From NCBI RefSeq assembly GCF_000153105.1, contig NZ_CH672377.1, positions 1,208,305 to 1,272,304 on the forward strand: a stretch of DNA of 64,000 bases, given 5' to 3'. The notes beneath the pieces were generated by a model, which saw nothing but the letters and a program-made list of their open reading frames with translations, made no database searches and was not told the DNA's origin. The first letter of the stretch is position 1, and every line of letters begins with the position of its first letter. Origin of the DNA: Blastopirellula marina DSM 3645 (lineage in GTDB: Bacteria; Planctomycetota; Planctomycetia; Pirellulales; Pirellulaceae). Of the stretch, positions 1-7,736 are shown one piece after another. The translations under genes were made by a program, and so were the position numbers.

Positions 1-3000
1 GAGTATACGCCGGTCGGCTTGATCGACGGCGGTGACCATGTCGGCAAGATCGACGGCATCAAAGTGGGTCAGAACTCGACCAACGATCTGCTGTCGAATA
101 TCGTACTGATGTCGGGCGATGACGGCGTGAACTACGACTTCTGCGAACATGAAGCGGCGACGATCGCCGGTTATGTCTATCACGACCGAGACAACGACGG
201 GGTCAAAGAAGCGGGCGAAGAGGGAATCGGCGGCGTGACCGTCGTGCTGCTCGACGCCAGCGGCGTGCAAGTTGGTACGACGACCACCAATTCTGACGGT
301 TCGTACAGCTTTACCGGGCTTCGAGCCGGAAGCTATCAAGTTGTCGAAACCCAACCGACAAATTACCTCGACGGTCTTGACGCCGCCGGCACCATCGGCG
401 GAACGACCGTCGGCGCCGCGCTCAATCCTGGTGACAAAATCAACGCGATCGAGCTGAAGTGGGGCGATGACGGCATCGACTACAACTTTGGTGAAATCAA
501 GCCGGTCAGCATCAGCGGCTACGTCTATCACGATCTCGACAATGATGGTTTAAAGGAAACAGGCGAAGCCGGGATCGGCGGCGTCTCGGTTCAGGTGATC
601 AACACGGTCACCAACCAGATCTTCTCGGTGACGACCGACAATGATGGTTACTACGAAGTCGTCGGACTACCGCCGGGCACTTATCGGATTACCGAAACCC
701 AACCGGTTCCGTACATCGACGGTAAAGACGCCGCCGGTACGGTGGGCGGATCAACGCGCGGCGGCGCCGTGAATCCCGGCGACGAGCTCAACGCGATTTC
801 GCTAGTCAGCGGCGACACCGGCATCAATTACAACTTTGGCGAAATCCTGCCGGGCTCGATCTCCGGCAAGGTTCATCTGACCGACCGCGATGGCAACTGC
901 TTCAGCGAGGAAGCGTATAACTCGCCAATCGAAGGTGCGATCGTCCGGCTGTACGATTCTCTGGGGAATCTGGTCGCCGAAACGACGACCGACGCCAACG
1001 GCGATTACTCCTTTAACGGATTGCTGCCCGATACGTATACCGTTGTCGAAATCACGCCTGCGGGTTTGATTGACGGGGGCGATCATGTCGGCACGATCAA
1101 CGGCGTGGCGGTTGGACAGAAAACGGTCAATGACACGCTCTCGTCGATCATCATTCGGTCAGGCGATCAGGGGATCAACTACGACTTCTGTGAACACTTG
1201 CCGGCTCAAATCGGCGGTTTTGTCTATCACGACCGGAACAACGACGGCGACATGGACGCTGGCGAAGAGGGAATCGGCGGAGCGATCGTTTACTTGTACG
1301 ACAGCTCCGGCGCATTGGTCGGCACGCAAACGACGGCCGCGGATGGAACCTACTTGTTCACCAACCTGCGGGCCGATACGTACCGCATCGTCGAACAACA
1401 GCCCAACGGTTATCTCGACGGCAAAGACGCTGCTGGAACCATTCTGGGAGCAGTGGTCGGCGCCGCGACCAACCCCGGCGACGAGATCAACGCGATCGAA
1501 TTGAAGTGGGGCGATTCGGGCATCAACTACAAGTTTGGTGAAGTCAAACCGGGTAGTATCGGCGGTTTCGTCTGGTCCGACACGGATGACGACTGCTTGT
1601 TTGACGCCAACGAAAATCCGATTTCCGGCGTCGTGATCAATCTGTTGGACGCCGCCGGCAACGTCATCGCCACCACGACGACCGACGCCAACGGCCACTA
1701 TCAATTCGACAACTTGTTGCCAGGGCTGTATACGGTGGTTGAAACTCAACCGGCCGGTTACTTCCAAGGGCACCAGATGGACATGAACGGCCTGGCCGAC
1801 GATTCGGTGCAAGATACGATCTCTCGCATCAACATCACGTCGGGTCTGGATCTCGATAACCACAATTTCTGCGAACTGCCGCCGGCGACGATCTCCGGAT
1901 ACGTTTACCAAGATGGTGCGACGTTCACCACGAGCGATGGCAATTTGCCGTCGGACGCGCTGTCGCAGCGGGACGGCACGCGAACCTCCGACGACACGCC
2001 GATCGGCGGCGTTACGTTGGAGCTGCGTGACGGCATTACCGGCTTGCCGATTATGGGGAATGACCCGCGACTGCTGGGTGGAACCTACGGCAGCGGACCA
2101 GTTCGCGTGGTTACCGGCTCGGACGGTTATTACCAATTTGTCGGACTACAAGCCGGTTTTTACGCCGTCTTTGAAGTGCATCCCGAAGGCTATGCAGACG
2201 GCAACGACAACGCCGGCACCACGGCGGGCGTCGCTTTCAACCACGGCAACGGAGTCAGCGTCGGTACGTTGTTGATCGATCCGCTAAACGACTTGATCGC
2301 TTTGATCGACGTGCCGGTCGGCGCCCACTCGTACGAGAATAACTTCAGCGAACTGAAGGCGCAGCCGAACCCGCCGTTCCTACCTCCGGTTCCGCCAGAG
2401 CCGGTCGGCACGCTGCCGCCGCTGGTTACTCCGGTCGCTCCGGCGCCAGCCGATTTGATTCCGCCTGCGGCGCTGTTTATTATTCAGCCGCTGCTGCAAA
2501 GTTCGAGCGGCGGCGCCACCGGCGTTACTTGGCACTTGAGCGTTGTGAACGCCGGTTTGCCGCGCAGCAAGGATCAGATCGCATTTGTGGAGCCGAACGT
2601 TTGGTTCACCGCGGCCAACGATTCGATCTTGCCGTGGGAAGGAAACGAGTTGCAACAGGCCGAATGGAAGCTGCAAGTGCAGTCGGCCGGCGACAACGAT
2701 CCCGAGCAGATTCTCACCAAGATGTTCGGCATGGCAGGCGCCCACCCGGTCTCGGGCGACTTTAACGGCGACGGCGTCACCGACTTCGGCATTTACTACA
2801 AAGGTCACTGGTACATCGACGTCAACGGCAACGGCGTCTGGGACGAGGGAGACCTGTGGGCCAAGCTGGGTTACGACGGCGATCTGCCGGTGGTTGGCGA
2901 CTGGGACGGTGACGGGAAAGACGATATCGGCATCTTCGGCAAAGCGTGGGCGGGCGATCCTCGCGCCGTCGCCAGCGATCCTGGATTGCCGGTGCCGAAC

Positions 3001-3540
3001 AACGTCTCGACCGGCGTCTCTAAAAACTTGCCGCCCAAACCGGATGAAGCGACCCTAGGCAGTCGCGTCATGAAATTGACCTCGACCGGCAAGGTCCGTT
3101 CCGACCTGATTGACCACGTCTTCCACTTTGGAACGGCCGGAAACTTTCCGATCGTCGGCGACTGGGATGGCGACGGCATCCAAACGATCGGCGTCTTCCA
3201 AGATGGCGAATGGCGCCTGGACGAAGATGGCAACGGCCGCTGGAACGACGAAGTCGATTCACGCGTTCGCTACGGCAAAGCAGGCGATGTTCCGGTCGTC
3301 GGCGACTGGAACGGCGACGGCATCGACGAAATCGGCGTCTATCGCGGCGGTGAGTGGATCCTGGATAGCGACAACAATCGTCACCAAGACGATACCGACA
3401 AAGTCTTCATGCTCGGCGACGCCGATGACATGCCGACGGTCGGCGACTGGGATGGTGACGGCTACGACGAAGTCGGCGTCTACCACGGCATCTCCGCCGA
3501 TGCCCGAGTCAGCGAAGCGCCCGGTCCGGCAAAACGCTAA
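1..3540 (+). CDS. SdrD_B-repeat adhesin-like giant protein, 3' end only
   Basis: The reading frame is open at base 1, so the start lies outside the window; about 1179 residues are visible. They hold one partial and six further Cna-B/SdrD_B-type beta-sandwich repeats, each about 100-115 residues, recognisable by openings such as GYVYHDxDNDGxxxxGEEGIGGV, a YxxVETQPxxYLDGxDxAGT segment and an ending INYxFGE. After about residue 780 comes a proline-rich linker (PPFLPPVPPEPVG), then a tail of four or five FG-GAP/VCBS-like units of the form VVGDWDGDGxDxIGVY. Cna-B and SdrD_B domains form extracellular stalks, and the Asp/Asn-rich loops usually bind calcium, so this is probably a large secreted or surface protein. 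No transmembrane anchor or sorting motif is visible at the C-terminus (ends PGPAKR). Ligand unknown. Family call strong, role inferred. Confidence 0.88.
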   Translation, partial: EYTPVGLIDGGDHVGKIDGIKVGQNSTNDLLSNIVLMSGDDGVNYDFCEHEAATIAGYVYHDRDNDGVKEAGEEGIGGVTVVLLDASGVQVGTTTTNSDGSYSFTGLRAGSYQVVETQPTNYLDGLDAAGTIGGTTVGAALNPGDKINAIELKWGDDGIDYNFGEIKPVSISGYVYHDLDNDGLKETGEAGIGGVSVQVINTVTNQIFSVTTDNDGYYEVVGLPPGTYRITETQPVPYIDGKDAAGTVGGSTRGGAVNPGDELNAISLVSGDTGINYNFGEILPGSISGKVHLTDRDGNCFSEEAYNSPIEGAIVRLYDSLGNLVAETTTDANGDYSFNGLLPDTYTVVEITPAGLIDGGDHVGTINGVAVGQKTVNDTLSSIIIRSGDQGINYDFCEHLPAQIGGFVYHDRNNDGDMDAGEEGIGGAIVYLYDSSGALVGTQTTAADGTYLFTNLRADTYRIVEQQPNGYLDGKDAAGTILGAVVGAATNPGDEINAIELKWGDSGINYKFGEVKPGSIGGFVWSDTDDDCLFDANENPISGVVINLLDAAGNVIATTTTDANGHYQFDNLLPGLYTVVETQPAGYFQGHQMDMNGLADDSVQDTISRINITSGLDLDNHNFCELPPATISGYVYQDGATFTTSDGNLPSDALSQRDGTRTSDDTPIGGVTLELRDGITGLPIMGNDPRLLGGTYGSGPVRVVTGSDGYYQFVGLQAGFYAVFEVHPEGYADGNDNAGTTAGVAFNHGNGVSVGTLLIDPLNDLIALIDVPVGAHSYENNFSELKAQPNPPFLPPVPPEPVGTLPPLVTPVAPAPADLIPPAALFIIQPLLQSSSGGATGVTWHLSVVNAGLPRSKDQIAFVEPNVWFTAANDSILPWEGNELQQAEWKLQVQSAGDNDPEQILTKMFGMAGAHPVSGDFNGDGVTDFGIYYKGHWYIDVNGNGVWDEGDLWAKLGYDGDLPVVGDWDGDGKDDIGIFGKAWAGDPRAVASDPGLPVPNNVSTGVSKNLPPKPDEATLGSRVMKLTSTGKVRSDLIDHVFHFGTAGNFPIVGDWDGDGIQTIGVFQDGEWRLDEDGNGRWNDEVDSRVRYGKAGDVPVVGDWNGDGIDEIGVYRGGEWILDSDNNRHQDDTDKVFMLGDADDMPTVGDWDGDGYDEVGVYHGISADARVSEAPGPAKR

Positions 3541-3556
3541 GCAATTTAAAGGGGGG

Positions 3557-3596
3557 CCCGGCCAGTTTTGGAGAGACTGGCCGGGGCGCCCTGATT
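3557..3596. terminator. bidirectional intrinsic terminator between convergent genes
   Basis: A perfect 10-bp inverted repeat (cccggccagt at 3557-3566 and actggccggg at 3576-3585, loop of 9 nt) sits between the stop of the SdrD_B gene and the convergent small coiled-coil gene. T-rich sequence lies on the plus side a few bases later (3592-3598). It can serve both strands. Confidence 0.6.
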
Positions 3597-3767
3597 TTAG
3601 CTCGCCTTTAGCTTTTCGATTTCTGCTTTGGCGGCGGCCATTTCTTGCTCGAACTTTTCGGTTTCGCTGGCGTCGTCCGCTTGTTCTTTTGAGCCGGCCA
3701 ATTGCTGCGTCAGCTTTTGAATCTTCTTGTTCAGCACTTCGATTCGTTTTTTCGCCTTTTTGTCCAT
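3597..3767 (-). CDS. small charged coiled-coil protein (56 aa)
   Basis: This 56-residue frame begins with ATG at 3767 after a Shine-Dalgarno-like GGGAGC six bases upstream and ends at TAA. The product is almost entirely charged helix: it starts MDKKAKKRIEVLNKKIQKLT and ends EIEKLKAS, with leucine, isoleucine and alanine at heptad spacing and no cysteine or membrane segment. It lies convergent to the SdrD_B gene and 78 bases downstream of the 216-residue gene on the same strand. No function can be assigned; a coiled-coil oligomer or partner-binding peptide is the simplest reading. The good ribosome site and the uninterrupted heptads argue that it is real. Confidence 0.7.
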   Translation of the reverse strand: MDKKAKKRIEVLNKKIQKLTQQLAGSKEQADDASETEKFEQEMAAAKAEIEKLKAS

Positions 3768-3845
3768 CGTTGCTCCCAGAGCCTGCGAGATGAGTATTTC
3801 TATGCGTCAGTGTAGTGGTTCGTCGCCCCCAGCGGGAGTATCGCC

Positions 3846-4496
3846 TTACAGCATCGCACGCAAGGCCTGCATCGCGGCGATCGACTCCATCCCTTGCAAT
3901 CCAAAACACTCGTAAAGCAGCATGATCGCATCGTTGAAATTACTCTGCATCAATTCTTTGCGCAACTGCATCGCTTTTGAGACGATCTCTGGGTCCTCTC
4001 GATAGCGCTGGAGAAAGACTTTGGCGCATTGTTCGCCGCGCGGCAGGTCGACTTGCAGCAAGTCAGACAACACGCGTCCAGCTGCGGATTCGTCGCCAGC
4101 TTGAATCGACTGCATAAACAGCTGAAAGTTGGCGGCCGGCGCAGGCGCAGGCAAACTCAAGACGTTGGGAGTCGATTCCATCGGCAGCGAAGCCTGCGGC
4201 GCCGACTCAAACGTAAAAGCAGTCTCGCTGGACGCGGCCATCGCATCGTCCGTCGAGTAGGTTTCTTCGGCTTCAAATTCCAGGGCTTCGGCCGGCATGC
4301 TGGAAATCATCTGATTGACATGCACCAGACGAGCGCCGATCTGATCGTAAATCGTTTCGATATCGCTCAGGAACGATTCGCCGCGAGCATCGGCTAGAAT
4401 CTCTTCTTCGTTCTCAACGATTCGCTGCCGCAGACGCGCGACTAATTCTTCGCGGGCCTGCTTCAAGATCGTGACGGCATCTCGTGGCGAGTTCAT
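3846..4496 (-). CDS. hypothetical soluble protein (216 aa)
   Basis: No family was recognised. The N-terminal 75 residues look like a long amphipathic helix (ILKQAREELVARLRQRIVEN), followed by a low-complexity Ala/Ser/Pro/Glu linker (about residues 78-125) and a compact helical C-terminal domain of about 90 residues rich in Gln, Leu and Met (FLQRYREDPEIVSKAMQLRK). There is no signal peptide or membrane segment, so it is probably cytoplasmic. The ATG at 4496 is the only start that keeps the N-terminal helix; no strong Shine-Dalgarno is seen. It is transcribed in the same direction as the membrane protein gene upstream and the small coiled-coil gene downstream. Function unknown. Confidence 0.75.
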   Translation of the reverse strand: MNSPRDAVTILKQAREELVARLRQRIVENEEEILADARGESFLSDIETIYDQIGARLVHVNQMISSMPAEALEFEAEETYSTDDAMAASSETAFTFESAPQASLPMESTPNVLSLPAPAPAANFQLFMQSIQAGDESAAGRVLSDLLQVDLPRGEQCAKVFLQRYREDPEIVSKAMQLRKELMQSNFNDAIMLLYECFGLQGMESIAAMQALRAML

Positions 4497-4589
4497 GGTG
4501 GATCGGCGGAAAGGTCAGGAAAATGGCCAGATTGTCGTGCCAGCCTCCCTGCTTTGGCGCTATCTCCACCTTACTTAAACCGGTCCCTG

Positions 4590-5114
4590 CTACGAACCAT
4601 TTTCCGCTGCAGAGGGGGAAGTCGGTTCCGTTTCTGCCGGTTGAACAGTTTCTGCGTCCCCTTTGGGAATCCGCTCGGCGACTTTCAGCGCTCCGCCCAT
4701 CAGCACGATCGAAATCGCCAGGCCGGCGTTCATCGAGAGCCAGAAGCGTTCTTTCTCGCGAAAACGAGCCGCGTTTTCGCTGCGGCCGGTCAGCATGCTG
4801 GCGATGTAAAAGACGACCAAAGCCACCAACATTTTGACGCCGACGACCGGATGATAGTACTTTTGCGGAAAGCTGTACTGCGTCGCGATCAGCACGACGT
4901 TGATGATCCCGCTGACTAGCAGCAGAAAGGCGCAGATCATCACCCATTTCATCCAGCGAGCGCGAACGCCTGCTTTCAGTAGCTCTTTTTGCTCGTCCGC
5001 CAACGGGTCGGTCGAGGGAGCCAGGGCAAATCGTGCATAGACCGCTCCTCCCACCAAAATGGTCGCCGGTACGATGTGGGCCCAACGTAGTAGCAAATCG
5101 GTCGCAAAACTCAT
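4590..5114 (-). CDS. four-helix membrane protein, CopD-like
   Basis: The 174-residue product has four predicted transmembrane helices: LLLRWAHIVPATILVGGAVY near the N-terminus, VMICAFLLLVSGIINVVLI, VKMLVALVVFYIASML, and AGLAISIVLMGGALKV near the C-terminus, then a short Glu/Pro/Ser-rich cytoplasmic tail. The RWAHIVPA...GG pattern in helix 1 resembles the CopD/DUF4149-type copper export or heme-binding membrane families, in which that His is a candidate ligand. The start was set at ATG 5114, nine bases after GAGG, rather than at a GTG at 5192, because the extra 26 residues are not membrane-like. It follows the nucleotidyltransferase gene by 78 bases. The transport role is only a family-level guess. 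Confidence 0.65.
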   Translation of the reverse strand: MSFATDLLLRWAHIVPATILVGGAVYARFALAPSTDPLADEQKELLKAGVRARWMKWVMICAFLLLVSGIINVVLIATQYSFPQKYYHPVVGVKMLVALVVFYIASMLTGRSENAARFREKERFWLSMNAGLAISIVLMGGALKVAERIPKGDAETVQPAETEPTSPSAAENGS

Positions 5115-5192
5115 ACGGTCGCCTCGGGTGCGGATAAAAGGAAACGTGCCTGCCGACGTCGCTATGATATCCGCTTCGCCGCTATTGGCCAC

Positions 5193-6473
5193 CTACGCAG
5201 GCCGCCAATTTCTGGCCAGTTCCAGCGCTTCGTCCAGCGTTGCGATCTCACCCAACAGCTGCGCATCGCGGATCGATTCGAGCAGTCCTTGGAAATGTCG
5301 CCCCGGTTTCAGCCCGGCGCGGATCAAATCGTCTCCGGTCGCTACCGGCGACGGATTCAGCCGTTCGACCGCCCAACCAAGTCGCTCGCGCACAAAATCG
5401 AGGTGCTCCAGCGATTCCATCCGCGCCTTCGCAATGGCCGACGCGAGATCCGCCAGCTTCTCGATCCGCGGATCGACCAGCACGCGTTGCAGCCGCGGCC
5501 AAGACTGATCTTTCGCGGTCTGCAGCACGTGCACCTGGCGCAAGAGCCATTGGACATCTCTGGTTTCGTCGTTGGTCAATTTCCATCGCCGACAGACTTC
5601 GACCAACAGCGGGATCGGCTTCCGCGGATCGCCGCTGGCCAATTCGCGAGCCGTCGAAAATCGCAGCAGCGCCGCCAATGCGGTCGCAAAGTCGTTGCCC
5701 GACAAGAACTGCAGAGTCCGCAGCGTCTCGGTCCACCGCGGCGCATGATCAATGACGGTGATAACTTCTGGCAATACGGTTGGAAAGAGCCAGGAATCTC
5801 GCAGCAACACGACCGCTTCAACCCGGCGCGGCGAGCAGAGCATCTTACGCATCTCGACGGCGACCCGCTCGGCGCTGACGACGGCGATATTTCGCGAATG
5901 TCGTTGGATCGCCCGCATCGTGTTCATTTCGAGATCAAACTGAAATGTCGAAGAAAAGCGAATGGCCCGCAACATACGCAACTTGTCTTCGGCGAAGCGC
6001 TGATTGGGATCGCCGATCGCGCGGACTAGGCGATCACGCAGATCGATCTGCCCACCCACAAAATCGTAGATCGCAGACGCATCTGGATCGTAGAAAATGC
6101 CGTTGATCGTAAAGTCACGCCGCTTCGCGTCTTCTTCGGCCGAAGTGAAGCGAACTTCGTCAGGCCGACGACCATCGCTATAGCCGACATCCTGACGAAA
6201 CGTGGCGACTTCAATCTGGCCTCGTTTTTTCCCACCTTGGACAGTAATCACGCCAAACGAGGCGCCGATCGCCAGGGTCCGCTTTTCGCCAAAGATCTGC
6301 CGCACGCGCTCTGGCGGCGCATCGGTTGCGACATCAAAGTCTTGCGGATCGCGGCCCAGCAGCATGTCGCGCACGCATCCGCCGGCCCATAGCGCTTGAT
6401 GGCCATGCGTTTTGAGCGTGCGGACCACTTCTAACGAAAAATCGCGTTCGGCGCCGTTTGATTCTGCATTCAT
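5193..6473 (-). CDS. tRNA nucleotidyltransferase / poly(A) polymerase family protein
   Basis: The 426-residue protein is a class II nucleotidyltransferase that adds nucleotides to RNA 3' ends, most probably the CCA-adding enzyme of tRNA. Motifs in order: GGCVRDMLLGRDPQDFDVATD (about residues 31-51, with the metal-binding DxD in DFDVATD), RRDFTINGIFYDP (flexible loop/template region, about 118-130) and EDKLRMLRAIRF (head-to-neck motif, about 161-172). The C-terminal 200 residues are helical (neck, body and tail). CCA-adding enzymes and poly(A) polymerases share all these motifs, and sequence reading alone cannot separate them. No HD phosphohydrolase domain is obvious. ATG at 6473 puts the head domain at the expected distance. 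Confidence 0.88.
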   Translation of the reverse strand: MNAESNGAERDFSLEVVRTLKTHGHQALWAGGCVRDMLLGRDPQDFDVATDAPPERVRQIFGEKRTLAIGASFGVITVQGGKKRGQIEVATFRQDVGYSDGRRPDEVRFTSAEEDAKRRDFTINGIFYDPDASAIYDFVGGQIDLRDRLVRAIGDPNQRFAEDKLRMLRAIRFSSTFQFDLEMNTMRAIQRHSRNIAVVSAERVAVEMRKMLCSPRRVEAVVLLRDSWLFPTVLPEVITVIDHAPRWTETLRTLQFLSGNDFATALAALLRFSTARELASGDPRKPIPLLVEVCRRWKLTNDETRDVQWLLRQVHVLQTAKDQSWPRLQRVLVDPRIEKLADLASAIAKARMESLEHLDFVRERLGWAVERLNPSPVATGDDLIRAGLKPGRHFQGLLESIRDAQLLGEIATLDEALELARNWRPA

Positions 6474-6578
6474 AGTGTCACGATTTTATCAAGTCAGCGG
6501 CGGGGCTGGACGGACGTTGGCTGATCCGGCTACGATCGGATAACTGTTCTGACCCAATTTTGTGGAGCTTTTCGCCCG

Positions 6579-6914
6579 ATGACTGACGCGCCGATGGAAA
6601 TCACTGTAAGCGAAGTGAAACAACTGCTCGACTCCGGCGACAAGTTTCTGCTGCTCGATTGCCGTCAACCCGACGAACACCAGTTCGCCAATATCGCCGG
6701 GGCCGTGCTGATTCCGATGAACGAGCTGCCGCAACGGATCGCCGAAATCGAGCCGTTTCGCGACGCGCCGATCGTGGTTCATTGTCATTTAGGGGGCCGA
6801 AGTCTGCGAGTCACCCACTGGCTGCGGCAAAACGGGTTCATGCAATCGCAAAATATGACCGGCGGAATCACCCAGTGGAGTGCGGAAATCGACTCCACCG
6901 TGCCGACCTATTAA
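6579..6914 (+). CDS. single-domain rhodanese (sulfurtransferase)
   Basis: A single rhodanese domain fills the 111 residues. It opens with ITVSEVKQLLDSGDKFLLLDCR, has the RQPDEHQFANIAGAVLIPMNEL stretch typical of the fold, and carries the active-site loop CHLGGRS (Cys at about residue 69), which matches the CxxGxRS pattern of active enzymes. Such proteins pass sulfane sulfur as a persulfide on that Cys and are cytoplasmic; no signal peptide is present. A GGAG lies 11 bases before the chosen ATG; a second in-frame ATG five codons later has no ribosome site. It stands alone, divergent from the nucleotidyltransferase gene. The physiological acceptor cannot be deduced. Confidence 0.9.
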   Translation: MTDAPMEITVSEVKQLLDSGDKFLLLDCRQPDEHQFANIAGAVLIPMNELPQRIAEIEPFRDAPIVVHCHLGGRSLRVTHWLRQNGFMQSQNMTGGITQWSAEIDSTVPTY

Positions 6915-7030
6915 GAGGTGGGCGCTCGGCATTGCTCGGTTCGCCCGCAAAATCGGCCTAGTCCGAGCAAGTGGATTAAGCCCGACGCGAACCAGAATCT
7001 CCCCTAAGGGGTCCTTTTCCCCAAGGGCCC

Positions 7031-7058
7031 TTTCCACTCGGGAACCGTCGATTATAAT
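7031..7058 (+). promoter_or_regulatory. candidate promoter of tRNA-Leu
   Basis: A perfect -10 hexamer TATAAT (7053-7058) lies 16 bases after a weak -35 (TTTCCA, 7031-7036), about 65 bases before the tRNA. The -35 matches the consensus at four of six bases. Confidence 0.5.
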
Positions 7059-7124
7059 TCACACCTTGCCAGCGGCTCTCCGGAGCCAAGTAGAGTGCAT
7101 TTCGGTCTCTAAGACCGGCAAAAT

Positions 7125-7209
7125 GCCGAAGTGGCGGAATTGGCAGACGCGCTAGGTTCAGGTCCTAGTGGGAGTAAATCCCGTGGAGGTTCAAGTCCTC
7201 TCTTCGGCA
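7125..7209 (+). tRNA. tRNA-Leu (anticodon CAG)
   Basis: The 85-nt sequence folds as a class II tRNA. Acceptor stem gccgaag (7125-7131) pairs with cttcggc (7202-7208), the anticodon stem is ctagg/cctag with loop ttcaggt, giving anticodon CAG, a long variable arm (gtgggagtaaatcccgt) follows, and the T-loop is ggttcaagtcc. The discriminator base is A, as expected for leucine. CCA is not encoded (the next bases are ctt), so the 3' end must be added by a CCA enzyme such as the one encoded at 5193-6473. Confidence 0.97.
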
Positions 7210-7217
7210 CTTTTTAG

Positions 7218-7246
7218 AAGGCGACCATTTTTGGTCGCCTTTTTTT
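7218..7246 (+). terminator. intrinsic terminator after tRNA-Leu
   Basis: Inverted repeat aaggcgacc (7218-7226) and ggtcgcctt (7233-7241), followed by a run of T to 7246, nine bases after the tRNA. Confidence 0.85.
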
Positions 7247-7267
7247 GTGCGCCGAGCAGGCATGGCG

Positions 7268-7723
7268 TTAGCCGACGGGACGTCTCATTTCAACTTCGCA
7301 CAACGCGTCGAACCGATCACTTTTGCACCAATCAGCGCGTTGTTCGCCTACAACAACAAAACCCAATCTTCGAAATACTTCGATGTTGCCCGTTTCACGA
7401 ATGGTGAATAGCGCAAGCGTTCTACATTCCCGTTCCTCCGCTACTCGCTCCGCGAACCTCAGCAGCCTTGACGCCACGCCGCGGCGACGGAATTTCGGAA
7501 GTACGCCCAGCCCGGTTATGCGCAGCAGCGCTCCATCTGTATTGAAACTGATGACGCCGACATCCCCCCCCTCGATCGAAGCGACCGCATCGACTTGCTC
7601 GTCGGTTGTCGCACTACTCGTCTCTAGCAGCGTGTAGACCTGTCGAACCGAGCGGAAAGCGTTTTCTCGGATCGCGACAACATGCTGCCGTTCAGCGGCG
7701 ACGGCGATTCGGACGGAAATCAA
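7268..7723 (-). CDS. GNAT-family N-acetyltransferase
   Basis: A GNAT domain of about 150 residues. The acetyl-CoA binding motif A reads VLPKFRRRGVASRLLRFAE (R/Q-x-x-G-x-G/A pattern), preceded by strand 4 (ALLRITGLGV) and followed by NIEVFRRLGFVVVGEQ. It transfers acetyl from acetyl-CoA to an amine; the substrate is unknown. The longest frame begins at ATG 7852 inside the upstream reductase gene and would add about 43 residues with no GNAT character. The fold seems to start at LISVRIAVAAE, which points to a TTG at 7723, 13 bases after the reductase stop and probably translationally coupled. The family is secure, the start is not. Confidence 0.75.
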   Translation of the reverse strand: MISVRIAVAAERQHVVAIRENAFRSVRQVYTLLETSSATTDEQVDAVASIEGGDVGVISFNTDGALLRITGLGVLPKFRRRGVASRLLRFAERVAEERECRTLALFTIRETGNIEVFRRLGFVVVGEQRADWCKSDRFDALCEVEMRRPVG

Positions 7724-7736
7724 CGGAACGCTTTTC

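Noticed and set aside
2529..2560. A partial sigma-54-like TGGCAC inside the SdrD_B gene
   Set aside because: The spacing to the TTG element is wrong by a base and it lies within coding sequence, so it is not a promoter candidate.
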